Source of the DNA: Pleionea sediminis
Lineage (GTDB): Bacteria > Pseudomonadota > Gammaproteobacteria > Enterobacterales > Kangiellaceae
NCBI RefSeq assembly: GCF_007570825.1
Contig: NZ_SUNB01000001.1
Span: forward strand, 1,426,001 to 1,490,000
DNA: 64,000 nt
Direction: 5' to 3'
Shown: piece after piece, positions 44,513-54,025 of the stretch
How the letters are laid out: each line of letters starts with the position of its first letter
Numbering within the stretch: position 1 is the first letter of the stretch
Notes under the pieces: model-generated
Database searches by the model: none
What the model saw: the letters and a program-made list of their open reading frames with translations, nothing else
What the model was told of the DNA's origin: nothing
Made by a program: the position numbers and the translations under genes

Positions 44513-46906
44513 CTATCGACCAACATCAAAATGGACGGATGCTTGTTGACCACTCTCATCCATAACGCTTAAATGCTGCTCTCCCGCTAATGACAACGTC
44601 ATTTTTAACTCGTCTTCCGGAGAGTTCGTTTTGCCAACCCACTTGCCATTCAAAAACCAATTAGCATAACCACGCCCACCGAGTAACTTTACGTTCAGAG
44701 CAATGACAGTGTCAGCACCCGGCGTCGGGTAGAGAATATTATCGTTATCAACCCCCAGAATTTGGAGCTGATGATCACGATCATAGGAAGAACAAGCCTT
44801 TGAAAGAGGCGGAAGCATCACTTCGCGACGCCAATGAAGCGGTAACCAAGGCTCGGCTCTATCTGGCCAAAGAGCAATTTCTTGCATTGATTTAACAACA
44901 TCATTGCATTGCGCACTGACTCGCCGATTATGGCTATTAAGTTGAATTTTTTTTATAATTGATGCCGATTTCCGCCTACCTGGTTCAGGCAAACTCATTG
45001 GAGCTTGGTCATTCTTGAGCCAGGCTGATAGTTTTTTTAAGCACCAACTTTTATTTTGTAACTGCTCCAGCGTCCCAAGCGGCCAACAAACGGAATGTTG
45101 AGTAACAGACTGTGGCTTTTTCACTACCGTTAATTTCGACTGAGGCAAAATTTGCAAAACCTGTCTCAACAAGGGCACAGCGTTTCTTCGACCATAGTTG
45201 TCATTCAAAGGCGTACCGTCAGGACGCCCGATCCAAATACCTAATGTAAGTTTATCACTTACCGCAAAAACCCAGGCGTCTCTAAAACCAAAACTCGTTC
45301 CTGTTTTAAAAGCTATTTTTCGTTTAATTGGCGACTCAAAAACAGCATGGCGGCTTGATATATCAAGTGGTACTTCGCGCATGATATTACCGATTATCCA
45401 TGCTGCGGACTGACTCATCATTTTTCTTTCAATGTTAAAGTTTTCTTTCTGATTTTTTATCCATTGAATATCTTTTGTTTTTCCTTCTCGACCAAAGCTT
45501 GCGTACATTTGGGTTAAATTATCTAACCGCCCACCGACACCACCGAGAATCATCGATAAATTTGGTTCTGCCATGTTGGGCAATTGAAGCGACATACCAG
45601 CATTTAGTACATGCGAATAAAATAACTTTGGCGTATAGGCATCCAATATCTGTACTGCAGGAACATTTAACGAGCGCTGTAGAGCTTGTCGTGCTGACAC
45701 TACACCAGAAAAACCTCGAGTAAAATTTTCAGGTTGATAACCGTTAAAGTCGAGCGGAACATCCAACAACATGGATTGTTCATGAATTAATCCCTCATCA
45801 ATTGCTAATCCGTAAAGAAATGGTTTTAAAGTCGAGCCAGGTGATCGGACTGCTTGCACCATATCAATGTGTCCAAATCGATCGCGATTGGCAAAATCAG
45901 CCGTACCAAGATAGGCTTTTACTGCCATAGAATCATTATCAAGTAGAACCAGAGACGCAGAGGTTTTTTTTGGAAAACTTGTTATGTAATTTCTAAGCAA
46001 ATGTTCTAAGGATCTTTGTAAATCTCGATCAATATAAGTTTGAATCAACTGTTGATTTGGAAACTTTTGTATCATACGTTGCGAAAATAACGGAGCAAAA
46101 CGTGGCGCAGAGTTGTATTGGGCAATTACCGGCTCTATAAAACTTTCTTCAACCGTTCGCTGATTCCATACATTTAATTCATACATTCGTTTAATGACTT
46201 TATCCCGCGCCAATTTCGCACTATCAACATGTCGATCCGGACGATAACGCGAAGGCGCTTGAGGTAACACGGTTAGCAAAGCGGCTTCTGCATGGGTAAG
46301 CTCTTTTACCGACTTACCTAAATAAGTAAAGCTTGCAGCTTGAACACCTTCAATGGGACCACCAAAAGGCGCATAGTTTAAGTAGAGCTCCAATATTTCT
46401 TGTTTTGTCAGATACCACTCTAATTGCATTGCTCTTAAAATTTGATGAAGTTTCCCTGATATCGATTTTTTATGTGGATAGAGAATACGAGCAACTTGCA
46501 TTGTAATAGTAGAACCGCCTGAAACCGGTTTTCCGTAATACAGCCATTGCCCTATAGCGCGCACCAAAGCTCCAGCATTAACACCATGATGTAAATAAAA
46601 CCAACGGTCTTCATAATTGACTAAAGACTGTAAGTAAATCGGCGATACATCTTGTACGGTAACTGGATAACGCCACACTCCGTTGCGATCAGCGAAGGCT
46701 CTTAATGGACGTCCATACTCATCGGTAACAACCTGAGCGAAACTATCACTGTCCGAAGGAAGCCTTAATGGATGAAGCTTGTCTAAGATAAATAAAGTTA
46801 CAGATAAAGCAACCAATGAAAAAACACAAAAAGCCAAAAGTTTATTGCTCTTTATCAATTTAGAGCAATAAATAAATTGACGGTTCTCTTTATAAAATGA
46901 AAACAT
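44513..46906 (-). CDS. pbpC: Penicillin-binding protein 1C
   Basis: 797 residues. A membrane anchor at about 20-42 is followed by the GT51 glycosyltransferase (about 55-225; catalytic Glu in YEDRWFYLHHG, GGSTITMQVARIL), then the transpeptidase (SPGSTLKPFLYGLA with SxxK, and KTGTSFGFRDAW). The C-terminal BiPBP_C domain (about 700-795) ends GGRGYANWFLNGKWVG...DESGQQASVHFDVG. It follows the alpha-2-macroglobulin gene by 11 bases, the classic yfhM-pbpC pair thought to defend against or repair envelope damage. Confidence 0.95.
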   Translation of the reverse strand: MFSFYKENRQFIYCSKLIKSNKLLAFCVFSLVALSVTLFILDKLHPLRLPSDSDSFAQVVTDEYGRPLRAFADRNGVWRYPVTVQDVSPIYLQSLVNYEDRWFYLHHGVNAGALVRAIGQWLYYGKPVSGGSTITMQVARILYPHKKSISGKLHQILRAMQLEWYLTKQEILELYLNYAPFGGPIEGVQAASFTYLGKSVKELTHAEAALLTVLPQAPSRYRPDRHVDSAKLARDKVIKRMYELNVWNQRTVEESFIEPVIAQYNSAPRFAPLFSQRMIQKFPNQQLIQTYIDRDLQRSLEHLLRNYITSFPKKTSASLVLLDNDSMAVKAYLGTADFANRDRFGHIDMVQAVRSPGSTLKPFLYGLAIDEGLIHEQSMLLDVPLDFNGYQPENFTRGFSGVVSARQALQRSLNVPAVQILDAYTPKLFYSHVLNAGMSLQLPNMAEPNLSMILGGVGGRLDNLTQMYASFGREGKTKDIQWIKNQKENFNIERKMMSQSAAWIIGNIMREVPLDISSRHAVFESPIKRKIAFKTGTSFGFRDAWVFAVSDKLTLGIWIGRPDGTPLNDNYGRRNAVPLLRQVLQILPQSKLTVVKKPQSVTQHSVCWPLGTLEQLQNKSWCLKKLSAWLKNDQAPMSLPEPGRRKSASIIKKIQLNSHNRRVSAQCNDVVKSMQEIALWPDRAEPWLPLHWRREVMLPPLSKACSSYDRDHQLQILGVDNDNILYPTPGADTVIALNVKLLGGRGYANWFLNGKWVGKTNSPEDELKMTLSLAGEQHLSVMDESGQQASVHFDVGR

Positions 46907-46917
46907 CGAAGTAAAAC

Positions 46918-49900
46918 TTAATTTTCCTGAATATTCATATCATTCTCTGACTTTCCAATCGCTCTTAAATAAGGACGATACATATCTTCCACTAATGTTG
47001 GAGGAATATTATAAATACCAGGAGTCACAGCTCGAGCTAAATAAAACACCGTTGTTGTACGATTGGCTTGAATGTCTACAGCTGCCACAAATCGATCATC
47101 TCGATACTCTTGATGCTTAATTTCCGACTGAGCCATCCATTGCGCTACTTCTTTGTTATCAATTTTCAATGTATCCATTTTAACGGCCGACTCTAAATTT
47201 TGATTTTCTAGCTCCCAACCTGCAGGCAATAGATCGACAATCAAGCCATCCGGAATTCTTCGATTGCGTTCGCTCCTTACATCGATTCGAACTAATAGCA
47301 AATCCCCTGTTTTTAATGATGCAAGTTTCAGCTTTTTTCCCGATGTATTATAGAATGAGCGTTCCAACATAATCCCTGCCTGAATGGGCTTTGGTGGCTT
47401 TATTGGATAGCCTTGTACTGCCATTGATAAAAATATATTTTTATTTGAAGTGTTCGTTAAGGTTATGCTTTCTGGAATTTCCTCAGCTATGTAGTGCTGC
47501 AACCAATCGGTCGTTTGATTAAGAGAATATTCCTCTTCATTTGATTCATTAACAATGGCCGTCCATGTAGATTGTGGCGATTGATTTAATTGCTCCGATA
47601 ATTCGAATAATGAAAATCTCTCTTGTGTTGATAACCAACGTCTATCTATTAATTCATCACGTAAATCAAATATCAGTTGCCAAGGATCTTTGACAAGTTT
47701 GCTCTGAGAGGCCAATGTCATCGTTTTTGCCATATCTCTGACTTTCGAACCATAATCTCCCGGGTATCCTTCAGGTCGATTACCCATAGAAAAGGTAGTT
47801 TGCCAAGCCAAATTACTACGGCGAACATCCCCCGTTAACTCCAAAGCAAGCGCCAGTTGCGCTAGCGGTAAACGAGTCTTTGCATCTTTGTGATATTTAT
47901 CAAACAAATTACGTACATCACTGAGTTTTGCCTGCTGTCTCTCAGCTAATACTAACGCCGCGTACGCTCTATAAGATACATGATAATGATCCGGCCATTG
48001 GCTGTAATGATTATTCTCAGACCATAGTTTTCTTTGTGTTGTTAAATACTGCTGCAATCTTTCCATCGCTTTGTCGATTGCACTTTCATCAACAGAATAA
48101 CCATAGTCTTTTGCTTTTAATAAAAAATCTGTTGCAAATACAGTAAGCCAATGACTTTCTGGACTTTGATTACTCCATAGACCAAAGCCACCATCACTTC
48201 TTTGCATGCTTAATATTCGACTAATTCCATCATTGACGTACTTCTTTCTGTTTCTTAAGATTTTTTTATCTTTTGACGTATCTAATCGATTTAATTGTTC
48301 ATCTTTTACCAGAAGTAACGGCCATGCTCGGGACGATGTTTGTTCTAAACATCCGTATGGATATTGAATGAGTTGTGCCAAATGTTCACTAGGATCTAGA
48401 GGAGGCTTCGGCGACATCGTTACGACAAGATGTTGAGAGTCGATATGTAAGCCTTTATTGAAATCTTTTGGAAGTTCAGTTTTCTTATCAGGCTGAATCA
48501 CGCGATTCCATTGACGGAGTTCAGCGGGATAGGGCGAACGTAAACCCAGGTTCCATTCTCTATTTAAATTGAGCTCGCTATCAGCATTTTCATTTTGATC
48601 GGTAATTGAAATAGACACTTGACCATTACCCGATGAACGCTTAGCTGCGATAGGTAATTGAATGACCTTTTTTTGTTGTGGTTCTAATGTCACTTCAGAC
48701 TCCTGAGTTGATTCACCGAGTGCCTCACTAGCACTCACTATCACTTTAAGGGTCTGACTCACGTCAGTTAAATTTTGAACATCAAAAGTTGCATTGGACG
48801 TATCGCCTAACGCCAAGAAGCGGGGCATACCCACTTCAGCGATCAATGGAGCCGCTACTTTGACTTTCTTTTCTTGATGGCCAAATGATTCATCCGAAAA
48901 TGCTAAAGCCATGAGTCTCAACTCACCATTAAAGTAAGGCACATTAAGTTTAATAGTGGCAATGCCATTATTGTCGAGCGTTACCTTCCCAGAATATAAA
49001 CTAATCACCTGAACATCACTCTGTGGTGCATCACCGCCACGACTGAGTTCATCACTATCACCACCAAACCGTTGTCGAGCTCTTTTATCTGATAGCTGTT
49101 CTATTAAGGCTCCCCATGTGTCTCTTATTTCTGTGTTATAACCTCGGGGAGCGAAAAACCAATCATGCGGCTTGGGAGTTTCAAATGCACTTAAACTTAA
49201 AACGCCTGTGTCAACAGCGGCTAAAGTAACATTAATACTTTTACCCGCAGCATTGGGGACAGACACTTTAGTTTCTAATTCAGATTCGGGTAATATTTTT
49301 TCAGGAGCCTCAATAACGACATCTAACTTTCTCTCACTTCGATTAAGCGGTAAATGTAATAAGCCAACGGCTCTTTTGGGTAAGTATTTTCGTTTCGCAT
49401 CGCCTGCTCGAATAACATTAACGGACGTATAAATATCATGCCGATTCCACTGCGAATTAATAGGTATATTTATTTCAGCAATCGAGTCTTTTACTTCTAC
49501 GTTACCAAACCAAAGTAACTCATTTGCTTCAACCGTAACAATTGCCAAACCATCGTAAGGAGACTCAATCTTTAATCTAGCATTTTCATCACCCTTATAA
49601 TTCTCCTTATCCCAACGTAAAGTAACTCTATCAGGACGTCCCATCGTTCCATCTTTTGTACGATCCCAGCGCCAACCAGAGAAAAAGCGGTAACTTGCGA
49701 GTAAGGTATTGTTTTTATTTCGTGCTTCTATCCGATAATTTCCGTAGTCAACGGGAACATTTACTATCGAACGACTATCTTCTTCCAAATTGATAACTCG
49801 ATTGTAAACCGGAATATTGCGACTACTTTGTTGATAGTTCCAACCATCATTCCATTGCCAATAATATTGCGCATCTTCACGTATTAGGGTTATATCGATA

Positions 49901-51861
49901 TCACTAATGTTTTCTAACTTACCCTCCGGATTGACATTAATGAGCTCGAAGGATACCTCGCTGTTTGGAGAAGCAACGGGCCCATCCCAAGTTGGCCTTA
50001 TACCAATAAGTGTCTTATTTGGCCAAACAATGTGATTAATCGACCGGGCAACGGGACGCCCGCCCGATTCAAATAAACTAACACGTGTAGTTACGCGCAT
50101 TGGTTGAGTTACTTTGGACCATAAGTTATCAATGCTTAGCGACGCTTTACCCTGGTTATCTAATTCAAAAGGATCTAAATCTTTTTCAAAATCAAAGTCA
50201 CGATAATCATGAATACCGAAACGAAATCCTTCCCATTCATCAAAAATTGTTCTTGCCTGGCGAGATATGATTGTGGCTTGAACTCGATTGCCTGCGGCAG
50301 GCGCACCGTACAAATAATCACCTTGGAGGTCAATTTTAATGGATGATTTTTTGTCGACAAATTTTTCTTCGGAAGTAACCAATAACTTCATTCGCTCAGG
50401 TAAAAACTCCTCAACCTTTATTGTGTAATTAAACACATCGTCATTACCGAGCGTTGCCCGAAATGTCCAGTCACCTGTAGCAGCCGAAGTTGGAATGCTA
50501 AATTGATAAGAATAAAAAGCAGCAGCATCACCTCGCCATACTAAAGAGCTGTGATTTCTTCCATCGGGCATTTTTATTTCGACATTAATATCTTGTGGTT
50601 CAATTAGGCGTCCGTCATTATCTCTTAAAATACCATTGACGACTGCCTCTTCACCCGGGCGATATAAATCCCGAGGTGAATATAGAAATAGCTCCATTGG
50701 ATTTTGTTCGCGAGAGGGCAGTTTAAACTCCGATAAATCCATAGCCGGAGCACTCATTTTAATAATCGATAACTGTCCGTCCCGCTCTGCGGTTGCAATT
50801 GTCGCTTTTAAATTAATGGCATCAAAAGTGACAAATCCTTGCTCATTAGATTTTTTTTCATGCAGTATACGACCATCTTTATCGTACATACTGACTTTCA
50901 CACCTGAGGAAGGCTCGGCAGTTTCAACCTGATGAGTAAAACCAATTACCTGCCTGGAATATTCGCGTAATTGAAATCCAATGTCACTTACGGAAAACCA
51001 GGTAACCTGATAATTATAAGGATAATCTCCAGCTGGCTTCATAACCGCAATGAATATACCCGGATTTTGCAGTGCTTGAATGGTGTTTAAAGGTAGAAGA
51101 GAGCGACGCTTCTTGTTATTTTGATAATTTAAATCATATCTTGCCGAGTAAACCAATGACGAGTACTGCTTTATTCGATTGAGCTCATAATAGGAATTTC
51201 CTAAATAATCCTGCAGAAATTGATTTAATTGTTCAGGTTTAACCTGATGAAAATCGATATCAATCGCTTCAACATTAATCGCCTCTACTGTCAGGCCATC
51301 AGAAAGCTTTGGCGACAATTGCGCGCCCTGACTCACAAACCGGACTTGCACTTGCTTTCTCGATGTAAGAACAGTTTGACGAGCTTCTTGTTGCAATATT
51401 CTACCGTTTAGCGCGGGCAGTCCAGACTGCACATTTACTTGGTATCGAGTTTCAGGCTGAATAAAAGGAAAGTAAGCTACATTAAGATTTTCACCTAAAA
51501 TCCAATCACCACTTACTGGCTCACGTTTGTCAGTACTAATCGAAATATACCGTTTTAGCTGAAGCTTAGGATCAACGGGAACTGAGAAGGTAACTGCCAA
51601 AGCAGGCCCGCCATCAAATATTTGCTCGCCAATTCGTAATACCCGAAAGGGTGTTGTCGAAAAATCTTCTTTTAAAGCGTCTAGTTCTGACTTAGAAACG
51701 TCAAGACTCATTAAATTCGATTGCTCAGACTCCTCGACATTTACTCCTTTTATTCGTGACTCTGCTTTATTTGGTGTAGAAGAGTCCTTTTCACCCTCTT
51801 GATTACAACTCACAACAGTTAATAAGCTAAATAAAAGGATTCCTAACCAACGCATATGCAA
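46918..51861 (-). CDS. yfhM: Bacterial alpha-2-macroglobulin (YfhM-like lipoprotein)
   Basis: 1647 residues. The lipoprotein signal ends VVSC (Cys about 19). MG domains follow across the N-terminal 1000 residues (LFLYSPRDLYRPGEEAVVNGILRD). The thioester motif CLEQ (Cys1171-Gln1174, in PYGCLEQTSSRAWP) precedes the alpha-toroid thioester domain. The protein traps attacking proteases in the periplasm through the reactive thioester and is functionally paired with PBP1C. Length and motif match Escherichia coli YfhM. Confidence 0.95.
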   Translation of the reverse strand: MHMRWLGILLFSLLTVVSCNQEGEKDSSTPNKAESRIKGVNVEESEQSNLMSLDVSKSELDALKEDFSTTPFRVLRIGEQIFDGGPALAVTFSVPVDPKLQLKRYISISTDKREPVSGDWILGENLNVAYFPFIQPETRYQVNVQSGLPALNGRILQQEARQTVLTSRKQVQVRFVSQGAQLSPKLSDGLTVEAINVEAIDIDFHQVKPEQLNQFLQDYLGNSYYELNRIKQYSSLVYSARYDLNYQNNKKRRSLLPLNTIQALQNPGIFIAVMKPAGDYPYNYQVTWFSVSDIGFQLREYSRQVIGFTHQVETAEPSSGVKVSMYDKDGRILHEKKSNEQGFVTFDAINLKATIATAERDGQLSIIKMSAPAMDLSEFKLPSREQNPMELFLYSPRDLYRPGEEAVVNGILRDNDGRLIEPQDINVEIKMPDGRNHSSLVWRGDAAAFYSYQFSIPTSAATGDWTFRATLGNDDVFNYTIKVEEFLPERMKLLVTSEEKFVDKKSSIKIDLQGDYLYGAPAAGNRVQATIISRQARTIFDEWEGFRFGIHDYRDFDFEKDLDPFELDNQGKASLSIDNLWSKVTQPMRVTTRVSLFESGGRPVARSINHIVWPNKTLIGIRPTWDGPVASPNSEVSFELINVNPEGKLENISDIDITLIREDAQYYWQWNDGWNYQQSSRNIPVYNRVINLEEDSRSIVNVPVDYGNYRIEARNKNNTLLASYRFFSGWRWDRTKDGTMGRPDRVTLRWDKENYKGDENARLKIESPYDGLAIVTVEANELLWFGNVEVKDSIAEINIPINSQWNRHDIYTSVNVIRAGDAKRKYLPKRAVGLLHLPLNRSERKLDVVIEAPEKILPESELETKVSVPNAAGKSINVTLAAVDTGVLSLSAFETPKPHDWFFAPRGYNTEIRDTWGALIEQLSDKRARQRFGGDSDELSRGGDAPQSDVQVISLYSGKVTLDNNGIATIKLNVPYFNGELRLMALAFSDESFGHQEKKVKVAAPLIAEVGMPRFLALGDTSNATFDVQNLTDVSQTLKVIVSASEALGESTQESEVTLEPQQKKVIQLPIAAKRSSGNGQVSISITDQNENADSELNLNREWNLGLRSPYPAELRQWNRVIQPDKKTELPKDFNKGLHIDSQHLVVTMSPKPPLDPSEHLAQLIQYPYGCLEQTSSRAWPLLLVKDEQLNRLDTSKDKKILRNRKKYVNDGISRILSMQRSDGGFGLWSNQSPESHWLTVFATDFLLKAKDYGYSVDESAIDKAMERLQQYLTTQRKLWSENNHYSQWPDHYHVSYRAYAALVLAERQQAKLSDVRNLFDKYHKDAKTRLPLAQLALALELTGDVRRSNLAWQTTFSMGNRPEGYPGDYGSKVRDMAKTMTLASQSKLVKDPWQLIFDLRDELIDRRWLSTQERFSLFELSEQLNQSPQSTWTAIVNESNEEEYSLNQTTDWLQHYIAEEIPESITLTNTSNKNIFLSMAVQGYPIKPPKPIQAGIMLERSFYNTSGKKLKLASLKTGDLLLVRIDVRSERNRRIPDGLIVDLLPAGWELENQNLESAVKMDTLKIDNKEVAQWMAQSEIKHQEYRDDRFVAAVDIQANRTTTVFYLARAVTPGIYNIPPTLVEDMYRPYLRAIGKSENDMNIQEN

Positions 51862-52131
51862 CTCGCTATCTCATGTTTAGTTTGTTCATATTAGCCATAA
51901 AATAGGCATTCATGATGAATAAATATGGCAGAAATCTGATGTTTTGGCACCGAGAGCCTAATACCAACCTAATTCAGCTTACTTTACAAAATGAATCTGA
52001 ACTAAGTCTCACTCCTTCCGTCAATATCTCACAAGCAATTTGCGACACAGATTACAGACGACAGTAATAAGATTATTTATTATTTTGAAGTCTAGTAGCT
52101 CCACACCACACAAACACATTAAGGCTTTTAT

Positions 52132-52311
52132 ATGTCCAGAACCAGGCTTGTAAAAAGGGATCGAATTTTTAAGCACGGAAAGAGCTGGTTCTTCGCTACA
52201 CGAGAAGGCATCGACATGGGGCCCTTTCCAGACCAGACAAGTGCCGAGCTAGAGATGGTGAATTACGTTAAAAGCATGAATCCTCATTTCCAGCATAAAG
52301 GAGTGAGATAA
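52132..52311 (+). CDS. DUF6316-like small protein (59 residues)
   Basis: 59 residues, starting at an ATG with AAGG 10 bases upstream. It reads MSRTRLVKRDRIFKHGKSWF and then FATREGIDMGPFPDQTSAEL, ending MNPHFQHKGVR. The pattern basic-RIF-x-GxxW-FATREGxxxGPF matches what I recall of the DUF6316 small proteins of marine gammaproteobacteria. Function unknown; strongly basic N-terminus, soluble. The strong codon-level pattern and typical length support a true gene. It may share the terminator at 52538-52564. Confidence 0.7.
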   Translation: MSRTRLVKRDRIFKHGKSWFFATREGIDMGPFPDQTSAELEMVNYVKSMNPHFQHKGVR

Positions 52312-52537
52312 AAAGATTTTTCAGATTTATTTGAACTTTTCTGAACTCTTGTATGTCTACAAACGTAAGTTTAATGATTTCCTTGGTTGTTAGACGTGAT
52401 TGAAAAGGCTGGTTACCTTTTCAAATACTGAAAACTTGAAGTAGGAGTGATATCAGAATTTTACTCCAATTCATGTTTAAAGTAAGAACAGCGATTGTTC
52501 AAAGTTAGATAGCATTACTCTTTGGTTTTACGATATT
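52312..52537 (+). other. Structured untranslated stretch (long 3' UTR or small RNA)
   Basis: No open frame is convincing. Two hairpins are visible: TGAAAAGG (52401-52408)/CCTTTTCA (52416-52423), and GGAGT/ACTCC near 52444-52467. A strong plus-strand terminator follows at 52538. Because the only gene on this strand ends at 52311, the transcript would carry a 225-nt untranslated tail or contain a separate small RNA. Confidence 0.45.
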
Positions 52538-52564
52538 GCCCCATTTTCAAATGGGGCTTTTTTT
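52538..52564 (+). terminator. Strong plus-strand rho-independent terminator
   Basis: GCCCCATT-TTCA-AATGGGGC stem-loop followed by T7 on the plus strand; no T-run on the minus strand. It ends a plus-strand transcript, not the tetR gene that lies immediately beyond it. Confidence 0.9.
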
Positions 52565-52567
52565 ATA

Positions 52568-53212
52568 CTATGAGGCTTTTAGAATATCTAAATCCACCTG
52601 ACTTAGCCCTTCTTGAGATAAAAGACTAATCAAATAATCCCGCATACATTCCGCCATATCATCGAGTACCGACTCTTCTTTACAGCACTTGGCAACGCCT
52701 ATAATCCCTTGCAATGACGCTAAAAGAAATTTGGCGACTTTTTCTGGATGAATGTCATCTCGAACAACTCCATTATTAATGCCGCGCTCTAAAGATTCAG
52801 CAATAGCGCCTGTCCAAGTCTGATAGACCTTTTCTAAGCGTTCCCGAAATCCTTCATCAATAGGCGACATTTCTTGAGTTAAGTTATTGACTGGACAACC
52901 TTTTTCTATCTGACTCGCATTTTTACCGGCACGCTCATTTTCACAGATTTCAATAAATGTAACCACAGGATTAGCCGATTTTTCTAATGGCCCAACCCAG
53001 CGCTCCATAATGTCTTGCCCTAATATTTCATCAACTATGGCGTACCCTATAGCCTGCTTATTAGTAAAGTGATGGTACAAAGCACCTTTCGTTAAACCTG
53101 TCCGTTTTAAAATATGGTCGACACGCATTCCTTGAAATCCACGCAAATGAATTTCATCTAATGCAGCATCAAGAATTTTAGTTCGAGTTTCATCAGGATT
53201 TCTAACTACCAC
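52568..53212 (-). CDS. TetR-family transcriptional regulator of the exporter operon
   Basis: 214 residues from a GTG at 53212 with GAGG 9 bases upstream; the frame extends to a TTG at 53227. The N-terminal helix-turn-helix (about 8-55) has TRTKILDAALDEIHLRGFQGM and TGLTKGALYHHFTNKQAIGYAI. The C-terminal ligand domain is of the AcuR/YxaF-like type, with several Cys (AKCCKEES). It is the last gene of the RND-LolA-TetR operon, so it probably represses its own promoter through the dyad at 56435-56452. Confidence 0.9.
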   Translation of the reverse strand: MVVRNPDETRTKILDAALDEIHLRGFQGMRVDHILKRTGLTKGALYHHFTNKQAIGYAIVDEILGQDIMERWVGPLEKSANPVVTFIEICENERAGKNASQIEKGCPVNNLTQEMSPIDEGFRERLEKVYQTWTGAIAESLERGINNGVVRDDIHPEKVAKFLLASLQGIIGVAKCCKEESVLDDMAECMRDYLISLLSQEGLSQVDLDILKAS

Positions 53213-53242
53213 TACTTTGTACCTCAAGTAAACATCTATAAT

Positions 53243-54025
53243 TTAACGAATACGTTTTAAAGCATTTCTGCTGAAATCGCTTTCATCAACACCTGTTTTA
53301 AATTCATAGTCACTCCAATTCAGGACTGTTTTCTTTCCCTTCTGAACATTATCCATAGTCATTGTTGTCGCGCGCCAAAACTGGTCTAAAAACTTTTTGT
53401 AATCAGTATTTTCCAATACTTTTAACAATGCATTTTTACGGTCATAAAACTCTATTTTCATAATACGATATTCTTTTTTATCAATATAATTGATTAATCG
53501 AGTATAACCAGAATGTTCATATGTTGGATAACTCTCGACAACATAAACCTCGTGCTCTCCTAATTTATCATCACGCAGATATTTGTAAGTGTACTTATCA
53601 ACTTCAAATGAAGACAAATCTTCAAATGCGAATTCACTCCCCATAAAGGGACCTGACTTATTAGATGAAGATATTCTTTTAACTCTTTTTAAAGCAGGTA
53701 AATATAACCACTGTTCATCAGGCACAGTTGCATGAGAAAAAGATAAGAATGCAGTACCTTCAACATCTTTCGGTTCATCAAAAATAGTTAGGCTTTTGTC
53801 ACCATCATTTTCAACTTCAAGCGAGCGGACTCGAATTTGTCGAACGCTTTTATCACCCGATTTACTAATAAGCGTCATCACCATTTTAGCTTTCGAGTTT
53901 TCCCAACCCGTGTTACGGCGCTCAGCCTCTTTCGCAATTGCAGTTCCTTTCTCTTCTGCAGTCTCTGCAATAGCATTAAACGGTAGTAGACTCAGCAAGC
54001 TTAGAATCAGAACGAGTTTCCGCAT
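53243..54025 (-). CDS. Outer-membrane lipoprotein-sorting (LolA-like) protein of the exporter operon
   Basis: 260 residues from the ATG at 54025, which has GAGG 9 bases upstream; another ATG is 6 bases earlier. Signal peptide at about 1-20. The mature domain has the LolA/LppX-like half-barrel pattern of proteins paired with MMPL/RND pumps (AFLSFSHATVPDEQWLYLPA, SSNKSGPFMGSEFAFEDLS). It probably carries a lipid or hydrophobic cargo across the periplasm for the pump. The gene starts inside the 3' end of the pump gene, overlapping by about 50 bases. Confidence 0.88.
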   Translation of the reverse strand: MRKLVLILSLLSLLPFNAIAETAEEKGTAIAKEAERRNTGWENSKAKMVMTLISKSGDKSVRQIRVRSLEVENDGDKSLTIFDEPKDVEGTAFLSFSHATVPDEQWLYLPALKRVKRISSSNKSGPFMGSEFAFEDLSSFEVDKYTYKYLRDDKLGEHEVYVVESYPTYEHSGYTRLINYIDKKEYRIMKIEFYDRKNALLKVLENTDYKKFLDQFWRATTMTMDNVQKGKKTVLNWSDYEFKTGVDESDFSRNALKRIR

